Shown piece after piece: positions 42,275-52,237 of a DNA stretch of 64,000 bases. The position numbers were made by a program, and so were the translations under genes. The stretch comes from Chryseobacterium sp. JM1. GTDB taxonomy: Bacteria; Bacteroidota; Bacteroidia; Flavobacteriales; Weeksellaceae. Position 1 is the first letter of the stretch, and the number at the start of each line of letters is the position of its first letter. Location: positions 1 through 64,000 of the forward strand of contig NZ_JPRN01000011.1 of assembly GCF_000737715.1 (NCBI RefSeq), given 5' to 3'. The notes below the pieces were generated by a model. That model made no database searches, was not told the DNA's origin, and saw nothing but the letters and a program-made list of their open reading frames with translations.

Positions 42275-44782
42275 ATGAAAAAGGCGATTTTGTCCATTGC
42301 TATACTCGGAATTTTCTTTTCCGCCAACGTATCAGCACAGACCGAAACTTCAGGAAGAGAAAAGGCGTACAGAGCCACACATACCAAAGTAACGGAACTT
42401 AAACATACCAAGCTTAAAGTCAATTTCGATTATCAGAAAGAGCAGATGGGAGGAGAAGAATGGTTAACGGCCACTCCGTATTTCTATCCTACCAACGAAC
42501 TGACGCTTGATGCAAAAGGAATGCTGATTCATGAAGTAGCTCTTGACAGCAACGGAAAAAAATCACCTCTGAAATATGAATATAAGGACGAGATCCTGAA
42601 GATTACTCTGGATAAAACCTATCAGAAAAACCAGGAATATACGGTATATATCAAGTATACGGCACGTCCGAATGAGGTAAAACAGAAAGGAAGTATGGCC
42701 ATCAATGATGCCAAAGGTCTTTATTTCATCAATGCACAGGGACAGGATCCAGATATGCCGACTCAGATCTGGACGCAGGGTGAGACAGAATCTTCTTCCG
42801 CATGGTTCCCAACTATCGATAAACCCAATCAGAAGACCACTCAGGAGATCTACATGACGGTTCCTGATAAATATGTCACCCTTTCCAATGGAATTCTGAA
42901 AGATTCACAGAAAGAAGGAAGCTTAAGAACCGACCATTGGGTCATGGATAAAAGACATTCTACCTACCTGTTCTTTATGGGCGTAGGTGAATATGCTATC
43001 GTAAAAGACAAATGGAAAAATATTCCGGTAGATTATTATATCGAAAAAGAATATGAACCTTATGCAAAACAGATCTACGGAAATACTCCGGAAATGATGG
43101 AGTTTTTCTCCAAAAAGATGGGTTATGATTATCCGTGGGCGAAATATGCACAGATCTCAGGAAGAGACTATGTGAGTGGTGCCATGGAAAATACAACAGC
43201 CACTCTTCACGGAAGCGATATTCTTCAGAAACCGGGACAGCTGATCGATGAAAACAAATGGGAAGATACGATCGCCCATGAGTTATTCCACCACTGGTTT
43301 GGAGATCTTGTGACGGCAGAAAGCTGGAGCAATCTTACCGTGAACGAATCTTTTGCCAACTATTCCGAATACCTGTGGAACGAATATAAATACGGAAAAG
43401 ACCAGGCAGATTATCACCAGATGACCGATGTAAATATGTACATCCACAATCCTGCTGATTTCAAGAAAGACCTCGTGAGATTCAACTATGATTCCCGTGA
43501 AGATGTTTTTGACCTGGTGACGTATCAGAAAGGTGGCGGTATCCTTCACATGCTGAGAAATTATCTGGGTGATGATGCGTTCTTTGCCGGAATGAATGAT
43601 TATCTTAAAACCAATGAATACCAAAACGGAGAAGCTCACCAATTGAGACTTTCTTTCGAAAAAGTTTCAGGAAAAGATCTGAACTGGTTCTTCAATCAAT
43701 GGTATTTCGGAAGTGGAAATCCAAAGCTGAATTATTCGTTTACTTTTGAGCCGGTGAAAAGGCAGGTAGCTGTAACAATTAACCAAACACAGGATCAGCC
43801 GTTCGAATTCCCTCTTGCCATTGATGTGTATGACAACGGAAAGCCGAAAAGATATAATGTATGGGTAAACGCTGAAGCGAAAAACACATTCAATTTTGAT
43901 GTGTCTAAAACTCCGGATCTGATCAATATTAACGCAGACGGAATCTTAGTTTCAGAAATTACTGAGACCAAGACTCCGGAGCAAAACCTGATGCAGTTCA
44001 CCAGCTCAAAGGAATTTAAGAGCAGATACAAAGCTTTAGCCGCTATAAAAGATCAGGTTGGAAAAAATCCGGCTGCTACAAAATTATTGGCTGCAGCGTT
44101 GAAAGATCCTTATTTCAGAACAAGAATCAAGGCGCTTCAGTTGATGGACCTTTCAAATGCTGAGCAGATGAAAGCCCTTGGCGCTGATGTGGAAAAACTG
44201 GCTTCCAATGACCCGAAAACACTGGTTCAGGCTGCTGCGATCACTGCTTTGGCTAAAACTAAAGATAAAAAATACCTTCCGATTTTTGAAAAAGGGGTGA
44301 ATGCGGTGTCCAATGCTGTAAAAGCTACGTCATTAAGTGCTGTTTTAACGATAGATCCGTCAAAAGCTAATGCACTATCTGATAAGATTGATCTTGAAGG
44401 GGCTTCGGAAGAATTACTGGGACAACTTCTTCCGGTAATTGTCAAGAATAAAGTGACTTCTCAGATGTCAAATATCACGCCTCTTGTGGCATTTTATCCT
44501 TTCATTAAATTCCAGAACCCGGAACTGGGGAAATCTGCAGAAGAAGGATACAACTGGATCATGAGCTCGGATAATCTGAAAGCAACCGAAAACATTACAA
44601 AAATCATCAGCCATGCAAAAGGTGAGATGGGAGATAATCCTCAGGTTAAAATGATGATTTCCCAGATGCTGAAAGATGGTTTAAGCAAAAAAATGGAACT
44701 TCTGAGACAGAATCCTCAGAATGCAGCGAGCATTAACAAACAGATCGATGCGATCAATAAAGCTATTGAAGATTTTAAGTAA
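42275..44782 (+). CDS. M1 family aminopeptidase, exported
   Basis: An 835-aa zinc aminopeptidase with a signal peptide (ILSIAILGIFFSANVSAQ). The exopeptidase motif G302-A-M-E-N306 and the zinc site H335-E-L-F-H339 with Glu358 (NLTVNESF) show the M1 catalytic core; Tyr in YQKGGGILHMLR follows. The C-terminal third consists of HEAT-like helical repeats (ALAAIKDQVGKNP, RIKALQLMDLSNA, VQAAAITALAKT). It probably trims peptides in the periplasm, complementing the secreted proteases of this window. It may share a transcript with the two upstream genes. Confidence 0.94.
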   Translation: MKKAILSIAILGIFFSANVSAQTETSGREKAYRATHTKVTELKHTKLKVNFDYQKEQMGGEEWLTATPYFYPTNELTLDAKGMLIHEVALDSNGKKSPLKYEYKDEILKITLDKTYQKNQEYTVYIKYTARPNEVKQKGSMAINDAKGLYFINAQGQDPDMPTQIWTQGETESSSAWFPTIDKPNQKTTQEIYMTVPDKYVTLSNGILKDSQKEGSLRTDHWVMDKRHSTYLFFMGVGEYAIVKDKWKNIPVDYYIEKEYEPYAKQIYGNTPEMMEFFSKKMGYDYPWAKYAQISGRDYVSGAMENTTATLHGSDILQKPGQLIDENKWEDTIAHELFHHWFGDLVTAESWSNLTVNESFANYSEYLWNEYKYGKDQADYHQMTDVNMYIHNPADFKKDLVRFNYDSREDVFDLVTYQKGGGILHMLRNYLGDDAFFAGMNDYLKTNEYQNGEAHQLRLSFEKVSGKDLNWFFNQWYFGSGNPKLNYSFTFEPVKRQVAVTINQTQDQPFEFPLAIDVYDNGKPKRYNVWVNAEAKNTFNFDVSKTPDLININADGILVSEITETKTPEQNLMQFTSSKEFKSRYKALAAIKDQVGKNPAATKLLAAALKDPYFRTRIKALQLMDLSNAEQMKALGADVEKLASNDPKTLVQAAAITALAKTKDKKYLPIFEKGVNAVSNAVKATSLSAVLTIDPSKANALSDKIDLEGASEELLGQLLPVIVKNKVTSQMSNITPLVAFYPFIKFQNPELGKSAEEGYNWIMSSDNLKATENITKIISHAKGEMGDNPQVKMMISQMLKDGLSKKMELLRQNPQNAASINKQIDAINKAIEDFK

Positions 44783-44811
44783 AAAGATGCTTAAAATTAT
44801 TTAGAATATAA

Positions 44812-44839
44812 AACTGCTGTGAAAAACAGCAGTTTTTTT
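44812..44839 (+). terminator. Terminator after the M1 aminopeptidase gene
   Basis: Perfect 8-bp stem AACTGCTG / CAGCAGTT, 7-nt loop, followed by T-run. Confidence 0.9.
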
Positions 44840-44931
44840 ATGATTTTTATTTTAAAAAAGGAAATTTGGGTAATAAATGGGAGGTATATTCAAACATCAT
44901 TTTATAAATTCGTATAAAAATTTAGAATAGA

Positions 44932-46260
44932 ATGACTTTTGGAATTGAGGCTGCGGGCTATTATGTGCCGTCTTTGTATTTAGAGATCAAAGACCTGGCG
45001 GAGAAAAGGGGAATTGACCCTGCAAAACTGGAAAAAGGACTGGGATTGCATAAAATGGGTTTCCCGGATGTTCATGAAGATGCAGCTACCTTTGCGGCAG
45101 AGGCTTTATTAAAATTGATTAAAGACCATGATCTTAATCCGAAAGATATAGCTAGAATTTATCTGGGAACTGAAAGTGCAATGGATGCCGCAAAACCTAC
45201 AGCTTCTTATGCGATGCAGATGGTAGAAAAAGTCCTGGAAAAGGAGTTTGGTGAAAGATGTTTCAGAAACTGTGATGTCGTGGACATGACGTTCGCCTGT
45301 ATCGGAGCAGTGGATGCACTTCATAATTCCCTTGATTTTGTAAGGGTGAATCCGGAGAAAAAGGCCGTAGTCATTGCCAGCGATTATGCTAAATATGAAC
45401 TGGCTTCTTCCGGAGAATATACACAGGGTGGAGGAGCAGTAGCATTACTGGTTTCATCAAAACCCGATCTTCTGGAAATTGAAAACAATTGGGGAGTCGC
45501 TACAGAAAGTGTCTTTGATTTTTTCAAACCGAGAAGATCATACAGTAAGGAAGATTTAAATGCAGCACCGGATACTTTTCCGGATAAGATCGAAATTTTT
45601 ACTGATGAGCCTGTTTTTGACGGACAGTATTCAAACCAGTGTTATCAGGACAGAATCAGAGAAGCTTATCAGCATTATAAAGAAATTACAGGAAGAGATA
45701 AACCTTCTGCAGACTGGAGATATCTTATTTTCCACCTTCCGTATGCCTTCCATGGCAAAAGAGTTTTTACAGAGATCTACAGCCTTGAAAACGGACTTTC
45801 TTATCAAACTCCCGAGGAGCAGAAAGCGGTTGCAAAATCTGAAGACTATCTTAATTTTATCAATGAAAAAATAGAAAAGTCACAGAGAGCATCCTCGGAA
45901 ATAGGGAATATGTATACGGCTTCTGTTTTTATGGCGCTGTTGTCTGCTATTCAGGTTTCTTATGATGAAGGTGAAGAGCTAGCTGGTCGGGAAGTTGGCT
46001 TTTTAGGCTATGGAAGTGGTTCAAAATCTAAAGTTTTTGCCGGAAAAATATCTGAAAACTGGAAAACAGCCGTTTCAAAATGGAATCTGTTTGAAAATTT
46101 AAAAAATAGAACAGCGATTGATTTTGAGACATATGAAAAACTACATAGAAAGCAACTTGATCATTCTGTCAACAGTCAGTATAATGGTTTTGGATTGGTG
46201 TCAATAGAATCGGAAAATCCCGTTTTGATAGGAGCGAGGTATTATCATTATCAGGATTAA
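44932..46260 (+). CDS. mvaS: Hydroxymethylglutaryl-CoA synthase
   Basis: A 442-aa thiolase-fold enzyme that condenses acetyl-CoA and acetoacetyl-CoA to HMG-CoA, the entry to the mevalonate route of isoprenoid synthesis used by Flavobacteriia. Seen: Glu81 in LGTESAMDAAKPT, the catalytic Cys123 in DMTFACIGAVDAL, the His in FHLPYAFHGKR, and the NMYTASVFMAL and GYGSGSKS substrate segments. It stands alone between a terminator and the convergent hydrolase gene. Confidence 0.94.
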   Translation: MTFGIEAAGYYVPSLYLEIKDLAEKRGIDPAKLEKGLGLHKMGFPDVHEDAATFAAEALLKLIKDHDLNPKDIARIYLGTESAMDAAKPTASYAMQMVEKVLEKEFGERCFRNCDVVDMTFACIGAVDALHNSLDFVRVNPEKKAVVIASDYAKYELASSGEYTQGGGAVALLVSSKPDLLEIENNWGVATESVFDFFKPRRSYSKEDLNAAPDTFPDKIEIFTDEPVFDGQYSNQCYQDRIREAYQHYKEITGRDKPSADWRYLIFHLPYAFHGKRVFTEIYSLENGLSYQTPEEQKAVAKSEDYLNFINEKIEKSQRASSEIGNMYTASVFMALLSAIQVSYDEGEELAGREVGFLGYGSGSKSKVFAGKISENWKTAVSKWNLFENLKNRTAIDFETYEKLHRKQLDHSVNSQYNGFGLVSIESENPVLIGARYYHYQD

Positions 46261-46272
46261 TAACTTTTTTAT

Positions 46273-46301
46273 CCTTGCCATGGCTTTAAACCTTGGCAAG
46301 G
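46273..46301. terminator. Possible weak hairpin between convergent mvaS and hydrolase genes
   Basis: Stem CCTTGCCA / TGGCAAGG with a 13-nt loop, preceded by TTTTTTAT. No good T-run on either exit side, so termination is uncertain. Confidence 0.35.
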
Positions 46302-46349
46302 GTATTTCTCCAGATCTTTCCTCTTTCATCCTCAGACATCCTTTCACCT

Positions 46350-47288
46350 CTACTTCCAAAAACCATTATTCTTTACCCAGGTTTTAAAAAGTTCCGGCCA
46401 GGCAGCCACAGCACTTCCTTTTTTACCTAATCCCCAGCCGTGACCACCGGTTGGAAAAAGATGCATTTCAGCCTTTACATTCACCTTCTTTAAAGCGGAA
46501 TATAATAACAAACTATTATCAACAGAAGAGATAGGATCATCCATAGCTTGTGCTAAAAATGTAACGGGCATATTGGAATTGACTAATTTTTCGACTGAAA
46601 ATGCAGCTTCTTCCCCAACAGATGGATTTTCTCCCAGAATACTTTTCCTTGAATGGGTTTTATCGTTGGGAGGAAGCATAGAAACGACAGGGTAGATGAG
46701 TCCTGCAAAATCTGGTCTCGCTGATAAAGAATCTATTTCATCAACCAGTTTATAGAGCGTTTTATCTGGTTGAGCTGAAGTAAATCCCGCTAAATGACCA
46801 CCTGCAGAAAACCCAAGTATTCCTACTTTGTCGGGATCGTACTTATACTTTTTGGCAAGACTTCGGATTATACGCATGGCCCGCTGAGCATCTTCAAAAG
46901 GAACATTTGTGCTTTTCCAGTTTTCTGAAGGAAGCCTGTAGATAAGCTCGAAGGCCGTTATCCCTTCAGATTGAAGCCAGTTGGCTGTTGGAGTACTTTC
47001 TTTATCCATTTCAATATGAGCATATCCGCCACCACTGATTACTAAAATGGCCGTTCCGTTGGGGTTGGAAGGTCGGTGAATAATCAATCGTGGTTTTGAA
47101 ATGTTGGTAACGGATCCTTTGGCTGTTATGATTTCGGCTCCTTGCGGTCCGGATCCATCAGGCATTTGATTGGCCCACAAAGGGATTTGTTCCAGTTTTT
47201 TTGAAATCTGAAACTTATTTTCCTGAAGCTGGGCTGTATATCTGCTTCCGGTTAATAACACAATGGTAAGGATAATAAAGGTTCTCAT
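46350..47288 (-). CDS. Exported alpha/beta hydrolase (esterase, BD-FAE/xylanase-acetylesterase-like)
   Basis: A 312-aa hydrolase with a signal peptide (IILTIVLLTGSRYTAQ). Features: oxyanion-hole strand VISGGGYAHIEMDKES, the nucleophile elbow GFSAGGHLAG, the acid in AMDDPISSVD and the His in FPTGGHGWGLG. This pattern is typical of carbohydrate esterases removing acetyl or feruloyl groups. It is divergent from the SusC/SusD pair across a 534-bp intergenic region, so together they may form a small polysaccharide-utilization-like unit. Confidence 0.88.
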   Translation of the reverse strand: MRTFIILTIVLLTGSRYTAQLQENKFQISKKLEQIPLWANQMPDGSGPQGAEIITAKGSVTNISKPRLIIHRPSNPNGTAILVISGGGYAHIEMDKESTPTANWLQSEGITAFELIYRLPSENWKSTNVPFEDAQRAMRIIRSLAKKYKYDPDKVGILGFSAGGHLAGFTSAQPDKTLYKLVDEIDSLSARPDFAGLIYPVVSMLPPNDKTHSRKSILGENPSVGEEAAFSVEKLVNSNMPVTFLAQAMDDPISSVDNSLLLYSALKKVNVKAEMHLFPTGGHGWGLGKKGSAVAAWPELFKTWVKNNGFWK

Positions 47289-47765
47289 AGATGTATTTAC
47301 AAATAAAATTAAAACAATCTTCCGGTTATACCAAGTCTGTGACGGTATTAAAAAGGTCTTTTATATAAAATCAATACTGTCCTTATTTTTTTGAACTGAT
47401 TGTTATTTTATTCTTAAATAATCATAAAAAGGTGTTCTTAATTTGGGATGGTTTTTCTTTTTCAATGTTTTATTGTTTAATTTTTGATGAAATTATAGGG
47501 TGAAGCTTGATTTTGTTTATGAATTGATAAAGTTGAATCTTTATTTTATTTGTTAATCAATTCACTTATCATTTATATTATTTATCCTTTTGTAGATTTT
47601 GTTTAATTGTGATAATTTTTTTTTCACGGTTTAAAATTTCTACTAAAGCGTTTTTCTTAGATTATTTTTTATTTTTTCTATATGAATGATTTTTTATAAT
47701 CTGTTTTTTATAGTCTTTCAATTAAATTAATACGCTGTATCTGACTGTATTCCAATATTTTAAAT
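47289..47765. other. AT-rich divergent intergenic region
   Basis: Spacer between the hydrolase and susC, extremely T-rich from about 47400 on. No ORF was found. It must contain the promoters for both directions. Confidence 0.6.
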
Positions 47766-47797
47766 TTTGACATTGTTAAGCTTTATTAACATATTTG
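47766..47797 (+). promoter_or_regulatory. Candidate promoter and operator of the SusC/SusD genes
   Basis: TTTG (47766-47769), 20-bp spacer, CATATTTG (7 of 8 positions of TAnnTTTG). Inside the spacer lies the inverted repeat GTTAA-N6-TTAAC (47775-47790), a possible regulator site. The start codon follows at 47823. Confidence 0.5.
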
Positions 47798-47822
47798 CTA
47801 TCTAAATGCTAAAATTAAAAAC

Positions 47823-50687
47823 ATGAATGTAAAATTACGTGTGTTAAGTGCGGGAGTTTTGTTCTTTATAGGACATGCTGTCTCGGCGCAGAAAGCGAAA
47901 AATGACACCATTCGGGGAGAGATTGATGAGGTGGTATTGACCGGGTCTTATGGAATAAAAATTACTCCGGAACAATCGTCAGGGGCTCTTGTTAAAGTAT
48001 CAGGAAATGTTTTAGATAAACCGTCCGCTATTTCTATTGATAACATTTTGCAAGGAACTGTAGCGGGATTAATGTCTAGTGCAAGTTCTGGACAACCTGG
48101 TGCATCTACTATCACGTTGATTAGAGGTATATCTTCTCTTACTTCGGGTAATGATCCTCTATATATTGTAGATGGTGTACCGGTTCAGTCTGGCGATATT
48201 TCTGGTGCTTTGACAACTCAAAATGCTTTGTCACTGATAAACCCGGCCGATATCGAAGATGTACAGGTTTTGAAAGATGGTGTTGCAACAGCAATTTATG
48301 GTTCCAGAGGAGCTAATGGTGTAATTGTTATTACAACGAAAACAGGAAAAAAAGGTAAATCTAATTTGCAGTTTGTTAGTGAAATAGGAACATCAGATGT
48401 TGCTTTTGATAAAATGAAAATGTTAAATGCTCAGGAACATGTAAACTATCTCGGACAAGCTCTTTACAATAGATATCCAGCAACATCTCCAGGCGGATAT
48501 GTAGACGTACAGGAAGCGATTGATGATGCAAGGGTGAATGTATTGAAGTGGGATGGTAATACTGATACAAATTGGAGAAAATTAACCAGGAGAAACTCTC
48601 CTATTATGAACAGATATAATTTAAGTTACTCAGGTGGTTTTAAAGATCTTTCCTTGTATGCTTCATTAGGATATTTAAAACAAGAAGGATTATCAGATGA
48701 TGCAGTCTTTGACAGGTATACTGGAGCAATCAAAGCTAACTGGAGAGCAACAGATAAATTAAATATTAGTTTAGGAATGAATTTATCAAGAAGTGTGCAG
48801 GCGGGGCCATCTGATGCATCATCATTTTCAAATCCTATTTTTTCAGGAACTTTGCTTTCACCTACACAAACCCCTTATCTAAGTGATGGTACATATAACC
48901 TAGGTTTAGTTTACTTGAATCCACAATTTAACCCTTTAGCTTTAACGGGAACAAATATAACTAAAGGGACTTTTGATAAAGTACTTACATCATTAAATGT
49001 TGACTATAAGATTTTACCTTATTTAACATTTAATTCAAACTTTGGTATTGATAATACTTCTGGAAACGAATTCACATATTGGAATCCTGATTTTGGAGAT
49101 GGTTATGCGCCTGCAAATACAAATGGTAACGGATCTTATTTCAAGAGTATAAGAAATTTCTTTACTTGGAACTGGTATAACTTCTTGAACTTTAATAAAA
49201 CATTTGCTGGAAAGCATGATGTTTCAGTTTCTGTTGGTATGGAATCTACAAGAAGAACATTAGAGTATAATACGCTTACTAAGAGAGGCTTCCCTGCTGG
49301 GACAAGAATTCGATATGCTGATGCTGCGGCTAATGTTACAGCAGCAACTGGAAGAACAGATGCATGGACACTTGTAGGATATATTGCAAGAGCATCCTAT
49401 ACATTTAATAAATTTGCAACCATTACAGGTTCTGCTAGAAGAGATGATTATTCAGGATATACAAAAGCAGGTAATTTCTTTGGTGTTGGAGCAAGTTTTG
49501 ATTTAGGAAGAATGAACTTCTTACCTTCTTATGTCAACTCATTGAAAGTAAGAGCAAGCTACGGAGAGAATGGTAATCAGGCAGCAGGTCCTTATGAAAA
49601 ATATCCACAATACTCTTTAGCGGGTAATTATCTTCAAACGAACGCAGGGCTTATCCAGACCCCGGGTGCTCCAGATGGTTTAGTTTGGGAAAAATCCAAT
49701 AAAAGAAATATCGGATTAGACTTTTCATTAGGTCAAAAAGGTAGCCTTTATGGAACTTTTGATGTTTATTCTAATATCAATTCTGATCAGGTTTATGATG
49801 TGCCTATTTCTCCCTCTACAGGATTTAGTTCTATTATTAAAAACCAAGCAGAAGTAAAATCTAATGGTTTTGAAGCATTGTTAGGATATAGAATGAGCAA
49901 TGAATCATTCACTTGGGATGTGAAGGCAAACTATTCTTACAATGATTCTAAAATTACATTTATAAAAGGAGATCCTACACCTACTACCATTGATGGATTA
50001 AAGGCATTCTTCCCAGGTCACAATCCTAGTGAATATTACACAAGATTATGGGCAGGAGTAGATCCATCTAATGGGGATCCTCTATGGTACACGGATGATA
50101 CAAGAACTGCTATAACTAATGATGTAAATAAAGCTAATCTAGCCTTTACAGGTCAAAAAGCTTTACCTACCCATATTGCCAGCCTAATGAATGACTTTAC
50201 TTATAAAGGATTTAAATTCTCATTTATGTTAACCTACCAAGGAGATTACTCTGTATGGGACAGATGGGGATTTGTGTATGAATCTGATGGGGCATATCCT
50301 ACAGTAAACACAACGAATCAAGCTCTTTATGACTCTTGGACTCCTACTAATACTGGTGCTTTAAGACCGAAACAAATGTATAACGGAAACAGAAACTCTA
50401 ATGCTAACTCTACAAGATATCTTTATAAAGGAGATAATATTAGATTGAGAAATGTAGAATTAGGATACACATTTAAAGAATCAATGCTTAATGTAAAAGG
50501 GATTAGAGGTATTTATGCTTATGTAAGGGGAGTTAACTTGTATACTTATGCATTTGATAAAAACCTTCGTTTTGATCCTGAAGCAAACTCAAATGCCTTT
50601 AATTACACGGTATCTAATTTAGGAGTTTATGATATGACGCAACCAAATATGAGACAGTTTATTTTTGGCGTACAGGTTGATTTCTAA
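47823..50687 (+). CDS. SusC/RagA-family TonB-linked outer-membrane protein
   Basis: A 954-aa SusC-like transporter. The signal peptide (LSAGVLFFIGHAVSAQ) is followed almost at once by the TonB-box-like region (GEIDEVVLTGSYG) and the plug with the SusC signature (ITLIRGISSLTSGNDPLYIV, DGVPVQSGD, IEDVQVLKDGVATAIYGSRG, ANGVIVITTKTGKKG). The usual N-terminal carboxypeptidase-regulatory-like domain is missing, so it is shorter than most SusC proteins. The barrel ends QFIFGVQVDF. By eye it is clearly more AT-rich than its neighbours. With the SusD gene 18 bp behind, it should import an oligosaccharide or glycoconjugate. Confidence 0.94.
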   Translation: MNVKLRVLSAGVLFFIGHAVSAQKAKNDTIRGEIDEVVLTGSYGIKITPEQSSGALVKVSGNVLDKPSAISIDNILQGTVAGLMSSASSGQPGASTITLIRGISSLTSGNDPLYIVDGVPVQSGDISGALTTQNALSLINPADIEDVQVLKDGVATAIYGSRGANGVIVITTKTGKKGKSNLQFVSEIGTSDVAFDKMKMLNAQEHVNYLGQALYNRYPATSPGGYVDVQEAIDDARVNVLKWDGNTDTNWRKLTRRNSPIMNRYNLSYSGGFKDLSLYASLGYLKQEGLSDDAVFDRYTGAIKANWRATDKLNISLGMNLSRSVQAGPSDASSFSNPIFSGTLLSPTQTPYLSDGTYNLGLVYLNPQFNPLALTGTNITKGTFDKVLTSLNVDYKILPYLTFNSNFGIDNTSGNEFTYWNPDFGDGYAPANTNGNGSYFKSIRNFFTWNWYNFLNFNKTFAGKHDVSVSVGMESTRRTLEYNTLTKRGFPAGTRIRYADAAANVTAATGRTDAWTLVGYIARASYTFNKFATITGSARRDDYSGYTKAGNFFGVGASFDLGRMNFLPSYVNSLKVRASYGENGNQAAGPYEKYPQYSLAGNYLQTNAGLIQTPGAPDGLVWEKSNKRNIGLDFSLGQKGSLYGTFDVYSNINSDQVYDVPISPSTGFSSIIKNQAEVKSNGFEALLGYRMSNESFTWDVKANYSYNDSKITFIKGDPTPTTIDGLKAFFPGHNPSEYYTRLWAGVDPSNGDPLWYTDDTRTAITNDVNKANLAFTGQKALPTHIASLMNDFTYKGFKFSFMLTYQGDYSVWDRWGFVYESDGAYPTVNTTNQALYDSWTPTNTGALRPKQMYNGNRNSNANSTRYLYKGDNIRLRNVELGYTFKESMLNVKGIRGIYAYVRGVNLYTYAFDKNLRFDPEANSNAFNYTVSNLGVYDMTQPNMRQFIFGVQVDF

Positions 50688-50705
50688 TATTTAAAGTTAA
50701 AAAAA

Positions 50706-52142
50706 ATGAAAAAAATAAAAAAAATAAAAGTTTTATTAATATTATTGGCAGGAGTAGTTGTTAGTTCATGTAAAAATGATTTTTCTGATGAGTTACCTCC
50801 TATTACACTGCCCCTTGATCAGGCAATTACTAATGAGAAGGTATTAAATACGGCTGTTAATGGTTTGTATGGATACTATCAGACCAATGCTGATGGATCA
50901 ATTAATTCTTATGGAGCTTTGCTGCCCACTTTACAGGAACTGCTTGGAGATAATGCATTTGTAGCTATAGTAAATTCAAATAGATTTTCAGCAACAAGAG
51001 ATTCTAATCTTACATTTTATACTAGAAATAGTGGTGATATAGCTACCGTATGGAGAACCCTTTATAAGATTATTGCAAATGCTAATTTTGTTCTTAGTTA
51101 TGATGGTAAAATACCTGATGATGAAACTACAGCAGGAACACCAGCTAATCTATTTGGTCAGGCTTATGCTGTACGGGCAATGGCTTATTCAACATTGGTA
51201 TCTTTGTTCAGTGATAATTTTAATGGTTCTAATCCAGAAGTTGGAGTTCCTGTTCCATTAGATTTTAAACCAGGTACAAATTTACCTAGATCAAGTGTAA
51301 AACAGGTTTATGATCAGATCTTTGCAGATTTAACAAAAGCTGTTGCGTTGGTGGGTACAACAAATGGTAATAAGAAACTTAATGCGGCTGCAATAGACTT
51401 ATTGTTTTCAAGATATTATCTTGCAGTTAAAAACTATCCTCAGGCAAACACATATGCTCAGAAGGTCCTTGATAACTCTGCATATACTTTATTGCCTTCT
51501 TCAGGTGTAGCTGCTTTCTTTGGTGCAGCAGGAGAAACGAATACTGAAACAATTTTCCAGATTGATTATAATTCCTTAGACTTGCCGGGTGACAATGATG
51601 GTGTTACGGCCACTTGGTCATCTACAGGACGTTATAAGCAGAATTTTGCAACCCAAACGTTTTTTAATAAATTAGGAGCTGCTGATGTTAGAAAAGGAAC
51701 ATGGTACAGAAATACAGGATATGTTCTTACCTTGAATGATAATCCTAAACCTATAGATGTTATGAAATATACTACCACAGATAGAGATATTGTGGTATTA
51801 AGAAAAACCGAAGCCATTTTTAATCAGCTGGAAGCTTTATATTATACCAATCCTGTAGACGCTCTTGCGAAACTTAATACCTGGGTTAAAACTTATAGAG
51901 ATGTGGGATATATTTATGCAGGTACTGGAACAGATCTTTTGAAAGAAATTCTGATGCAGAAAAATCTTGAAATGTTTTTAGAAGGCTTTAGATATAATGA
52001 CTTGAAAAGAAATGGAATTGCTTTTAAAAATCCTCAAACCCAAGTTGAGCTAACATCAGCTAAAGTTCAGTTTAAGGCTTTCCCTTTGCCACAAGCTGAA
52101 TTAAATACAAATTTAAGTATTCAACAATTTCCAGGATATTAG
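50706..52142 (+). CDS. SusD/RagB-family nutrient-binding lipoprotein
   Basis: A 478-aa outer-membrane lipoprotein (lipobox VVVSSC, Cys22). SusD features: TPR-like helices with ANFVLSYDG, FGQAYAVRAMAYSTLVSLFSD and GVPVPLDFKPG, the RSSVKQVYDQIFADLTKAV helix, and the C-terminal RYNDLKRNG ... FKAFPLPQAELNTN motif of the family. It forms the lid of the SusC barrel and binds the glycan at the cell surface. It shares the AT-rich composition of susC and ends at a terminator. Confidence 0.94.
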   Translation: MKKIKKIKVLLILLAGVVVSSCKNDFSDELPPITLPLDQAITNEKVLNTAVNGLYGYYQTNADGSINSYGALLPTLQELLGDNAFVAIVNSNRFSATRDSNLTFYTRNSGDIATVWRTLYKIIANANFVLSYDGKIPDDETTAGTPANLFGQAYAVRAMAYSTLVSLFSDNFNGSNPEVGVPVPLDFKPGTNLPRSSVKQVYDQIFADLTKAVALVGTTNGNKKLNAAAIDLLFSRYYLAVKNYPQANTYAQKVLDNSAYTLLPSSGVAAFFGAAGETNTETIFQIDYNSLDLPGDNDGVTATWSSTGRYKQNFATQTFFNKLGAADVRKGTWYRNTGYVLTLNDNPKPIDVMKYTTTDRDIVVLRKTEAIFNQLEALYYTNPVDALAKLNTWVKTYRDVGYIYAGTGTDLLKEILMQKNLEMFLEGFRYNDLKRNGIAFKNPQTQVELTSAKVQFKAFPLPQAELNTNLSIQQFPGY

Positions 52143-52164
52143 ATTACAAATAAATATTAAAACC

Positions 52165-52190
52165 AAAGCCCTATTTTTCAGGGCTTTTTG
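52165..52190 (+). terminator. Terminator after the SusD gene
   Basis: Perfect 8-bp stem AAAGCCCT / AGGGCTTT, 7-nt loop, followed by T residues. Confidence 0.88.
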
Positions 52191-52237
52191 TTATACTCAA
52201 ACAAAGAGTTTAAAATTCAGAAATAAAACTAAGCTTC

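Noticed and set aside
43283..43642. Minus-strand frame inside the M1 aminopeptidase gene
   Set aside because: Covers the HExxH region of a well-supported gene; shadow frame.
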